From the NCBI RefSeq assembly GCF_964340395.1, contig NC_135550.1:23634176-23698175 (forward strand): a DNA stretch of 64,000 nt, read 5' to 3'. The notes below the pieces were generated by a model. It did no database searches and had not been told where the DNA came from. It saw nothing but the letters and a program-made list of their open reading frames with translations. Position 1 is the stretch's first letter; every line of letters starts with the position of its first letter. The stretch is from Glandiceps talaboti (Eukaryota; Hemichordata; Enteropneusta; Spengelidae). Shown here piece by piece: positions 60,721 through 64,000 of this stretch. The translations under genes were made by a program, and so were the position numbers.

Positions 60721-61124
60721 GAATTACATACCAATATCATGAATAGTTGGATACGTGTATTTATGTGACTACTTATGAAGTAGAGAAAATAAACTGGATT
60801 TTTTTGAATGGACACATCTTTCTCGCAAATTACTGTAACAGCTTCTTTTTCTTTTGTGACATATCGAAAAATCATCCCCTTGACCATCACCATCACGGTG
60901 CCGTAAAAGAGGGTGCGGGAGACGCGTTGTTGATATTGATATTTAATCACAAGGTCGTTCATATCATGTCACATTTGTCAGTGTTTATATATTTTCTTTA
61001 CTGTGACTTGCTTGTTTATTTTCAAATAGATGTATTTTAATGTCAGTCGGGTATAATTTAAATCAATTAATTACATGTCAAGTGTACAAACAATATCTAC
61101 ATGTATTGGTCTTTACTAAGGCTT
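60721..61124. other. No gene seen
   Basis: A 97-codon plus frame (60747-61040) overlaps an 83-codon minus frame. Neither is recognisable. Confidence 0.45.
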
Positions 61125-61251
61125 GTGAATTTACAAGGAAAGCTGTACAGCTGTCACATAATGTCTTAGTTAAACCGTGGATGTTGCTCAATCGTCTACG
61201 ATTTAACTAAGACATGATGTGACAGCTGCACAGGTTTCCCTGTAAATGCAC
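61125..61251. repeat. Long inverted repeat, ~57-bp arms
   Basis: The left arm 61125-61181 (GTGAATTTACAAGG ... CAGCTGTCACATAATGTCTTA ... TAAACCGTGG) pairs with 61195-61251 around a 13-nt loop, with a small number of mismatches. It could be a MITE or the source of a long hairpin RNA. Confidence 0.85.
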
Positions 61252-62210
61252 AATTATATCTCTTCAGTTGAACAGTAGTGCGTCTAGTGTCCTCGTGTAA
61301 CCTTCAGGTGGTTTATCTTACCCTAATTCTACCAATACTTTAATGACAGGTTAGTCAACTGGAATAATCAAATTAGTTAAGATGTATAGCATGTACAATA
61401 TAAGAGGTATTCCTTGTCTCAACTGTCCTAATAGCGATGGGGATTCTCATTTACGCAGTAACAGGGGTCACAATGAGGTTAGTGATAATGTAAAATCTCT
61501 CAGGGTAGTCAATAATCTTGATGAAGTGAAGGGGTCATTCTTGGGTGTAACGTATAGTCAAATGATGTATGAAAACAGAATAAATATGATTTATATCAAA
61601 CTTACATATGGTACTGATATTGTCTTTTTGCCGTCGTATTGCCTATTTAGCATTTCCGTGTGATCAAGGGGAAGGACGTAGTAAACAGAAAAAATGGAGG
61701 CAAAACCGGTCACACACGTACACATTTTTCATTCTTGGAGTTTAAGGTGGAAAGTGAATTAAATTTTTACAAGCTGACGGTTTATCATTTTTTTTTACTC
61801 AAATGAAAATATAAAATATAAAACTATTATAGCATAAATTGAATGTCGCTACATGCCTTCCATGACACTGCAATTGTTTTCTGGCATTGTTAGCACAATT
61901 GGTTGCATGGTAGGGAAAACGTAATGGGGGAGTTTATATGAAGTTATATATTTGACGAGTTCAATAGTTTAGGAATGTTCAAATGTCGAGATCATATTCT
62001 GATGACCTTCAGATGACCTCAGGTGGTTGTATTTGAATACACAAATCCCTAGTGATTATAGAAAAGGCAGGCAGCAAAGATTATAAACAATAATCCGTTC
62101 ATACCACATACATTTATGCAAAAACAACGACGACTTGTCTGCAATTCGTAAATTTCTCATTATCATACATTTCATCATACCATGCACGAGCCAAGTTGAA
62201 CAAAAAAATA
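61252..62210. other. No gene seen
   Basis: A 93-codon plus frame (61382-61663, with CLNCPN) shows no recognisable domain. The rest is unique AT-rich DNA. Confidence 0.45.
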
Positions 62211-62322
62211 CTTAAGCAATAAACCACCCCCTGGGGATGGTATACCAAGAGGTTTTGACCAGTGAACGAAATATATGCACGAGCGATAGCGAGTTCATAT
62301 ATTGAGTTCACTGGTCAAAACC
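62211..62322. repeat. Second copy of the 31.3-kb palindrome, right-truncated
   Basis: It matches 31291-31402 almost base for base, from CTTAAGCAATAAACCACC through GTTCACTGGTCAAAACCG, then diverges. The outer part of the right arm is missing, so it can no longer form the full hairpin. Confidence 0.9.
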
Positions 62323-63683
62323 GCGGCACAACATCTAATTGTGTCAAAAATACTGTTTTAAATTCATTAAATAAATAAATAAATAAAATAAATATTAGAA
62401 GTTGAATATTTTTTTTTTCACGTTAGAGAACAAGTTGATGCTCTTTTGGTTTGATATTAAGAACATAAATAACAGATTTTCATATCTATGAGGGTGGGAC
62501 ATTTTCATAATCATTTCGTAATCGCCTTGTTTCTTTTTTGTTTTTTTGTCTTTTTATCTTTCAGTATAATGTAAAATGTCTAGATATAGATAATGAAACC
62601 ATAACTTGACATCTGTTATACACTGATTTATTGTCTATGTAATCCATTAAAAACTTACACTACACGCAAAAGAAATTTGTAAATTTATCACAAAACATTA
62701 TCGTAAGGTGTGCAAAGACCATTAATTGTTGATTTGTCGTCGTCATCGTCATCGTTTATGCTTTATTTTCTTACTAAGATGCATTGTACTACATACCCCT
62801 CCCACTCCCATCTTGCCCATTCATTTTGCTCTACCTTCTACATGCTGCATACATGTCAAACACGATTCATATAAAAGTAAACTTGCAGTAGTAATGTAAA
62901 ACTTCAATGATTTTCTATTCACTTCTAAAAAATCGCTGTTGTGTTCCGAATTTTCAGGGTATCTTATTTAGACTTATTTATGCAGCGAATTGGTATGAAA
63001 TTCGATCAGAAAATAAATGTTGTTGCTAATGTCATGGATGAATAATGCAAATAGGATTATGATAGAGAAACACATATAAGTCTTTCTATATTAATTTCAG
63101 TTCACGAGTTATTCTTTACGTGTTTCGGATTATATGATTGGTACCTTGCAAAGGTTCCTGAGAAACCTCTTGAATTTTGAAATACCCTACGGAAGACGGA
63201 AGTATAAGAGTGTGTGGGTTTTAAATAAACATAGAAAATGTGTTGTTAGTCCGCATATTAATATTTTGTTTGGGGTAATGTTTAACAGTGAGGAACGATC
63301 ACAGTATGATCGTGAGCGCCAAATCTCTGGGATAATAAATATGCATACACAGGGATTTACAAGAAAACTATTAACAATTCACACTTGGATGCTGCTCTAG
63401 CAGCCTAAGCAAGTTGATATTCTGCTTGAACAGGTAGATATTCTGCTTGAATCCGTTTTGAAATGTACTGCATACTTCGTCAATGCACAATTCCCTATTT
63501 GAACATTTATCACACTAAAAGCACCGTTAGCTACTTGGGTAGCAATTACGTGGGTAACCAATCAAGCATTTCGAAGACGACAATATCTTAATATCTTATC
63601 TAAACATACAATTATGGCTTGTGTGGTATTGCGCAAATCATGATGTGGTCTGATCCGAAAAAAATGTACACATAGAAAATACT
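62323..63683. other. No gene seen; (AAAT)n at 62366-62394
   Basis: Unique DNA with a short AAAT microsatellite. An 88-codon plus frame (63134-63400) is rich in basic residues but unrecognised. Confidence 0.45.
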
Positions 63684-64000
63684 GTATCAACATATAGATG
63701 AAATATGAATAGAATATAATGTAACATGATACAATATTTCATCTTTAAAATGAAAAAAAATATACATATACAATATAATGTGGCAACATACGGATGAAAT
63801 ATGCATATAGAATATAATGTAACAACATACAGGTAAAATATACATATGGAAAATAATGTGACAACATATAGATGAAATATACATATGCAATATAATATAG
63901 CAACATACAGATGAAATATACATAAGGAAAATAATGTGACAACATACAGATGAAATATACCTATAGAATATAATGTAGCAACATACAGATGAAATATACA
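63684..64000. repeat. 39-bp tandem array running off the window
   Basis: CATACRGATGAAATATACAT-type units start at 63787, 63826, 63865, 63904, 63943 and 63982, exactly 39 bp apart, with looser copies upstream from 63691. The minus strand stays open because 39 bp is 13 codons. The resulting repeat (YISSVCCYII-like) looks like a by-product. Confidence 0.9.

Noticed and set aside
63134-63400. 88-codon plus-strand frame rich in basic residues
   Set aside because: No motif, neighbour or splice context to support a gene.

Overview
This looks like intergenic or intronic DNA from a repeat-rich, AT-rich animal genome, most likely a marine invertebrate. The evidence is the long tetranucleotide microsatellites, the mix of element types (CR1-like and other LINE tails, Penelope-like elements with a GIY-YIG region, tRNA-derived SINE heads, MITEs) and the absence of any compact gene. 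A phylum cannot be named safely from sequence alone. I find no host protein-coding gene, rRNA or intact tRNA. The open frames that occur are transposon relics, translated microsatellites or short chance frames.

Layout. 1-9 kb: unique DNA with a SINE head, a CR1-like LINE 3' end (minus), a 96-bp x5 tandem array, a foldback element and a ~30-bp minisatellite. 9-14 kb: a second foldback copy, two copies of a microsatellite-bearing element with internal core repeats, and between them a Penelope-like GIY-YIG fragment. 14-24 kb: mostly unique DNA, then a 69-bp x5 array and a ~1.8 kb minisatellite of 34/37-bp units with an emerging 71-bp dimer. 24-31 kb: an inverted copy of the microsatellite-bearing element, a second LINE 3' end, and a duplicated block [Y][X][Y'][X'] rich in CATA and CA repeats.

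31-36 kb is a nest of mobile DNA. It holds a near-perfect palindrome, a 927-bp element with 25-bp perfect inverted ends, a 46-bp tandem array split by a 1,546-bp element with matching ends and a 5-bp AATAT target duplication, and a family of MITEs starting near GCCATATGGATG. 37-49 kb: more microsatellite-bearing elements, a small perfect hairpin, a second Penelope-like fragment followed directly by a hammerhead-ribozyme-like fold, and two inverted-repeat elements, one flanked by TTAA. 50-64 kb: a SINE head, low-copy direct repeats, simple repeats, a third GCCATATGGATG MITE, a 57-bp-arm hairpin, a second copy of the 31-kb palindrome, and a 39-bp array running off the window end.

The most interesting signals are hammerhead-ribozyme-like motifs (30.9 kb minus, 46.74 kb plus, and two weaker related cores at 29.89 and 30.77 kb). 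The 46.74 kb copy sits just behind a Penelope-like C-terminal reading frame, which agrees with the known link between these elements and hammerhead ribozymes. A family of elements built from ~110-320 bp core repeats, an (ACAG)n-type microsatellite and a short hairpin tail resembles bivalve pearl elements and nonautonomous Helentrons. All similarity statements are by eye; no search was run.
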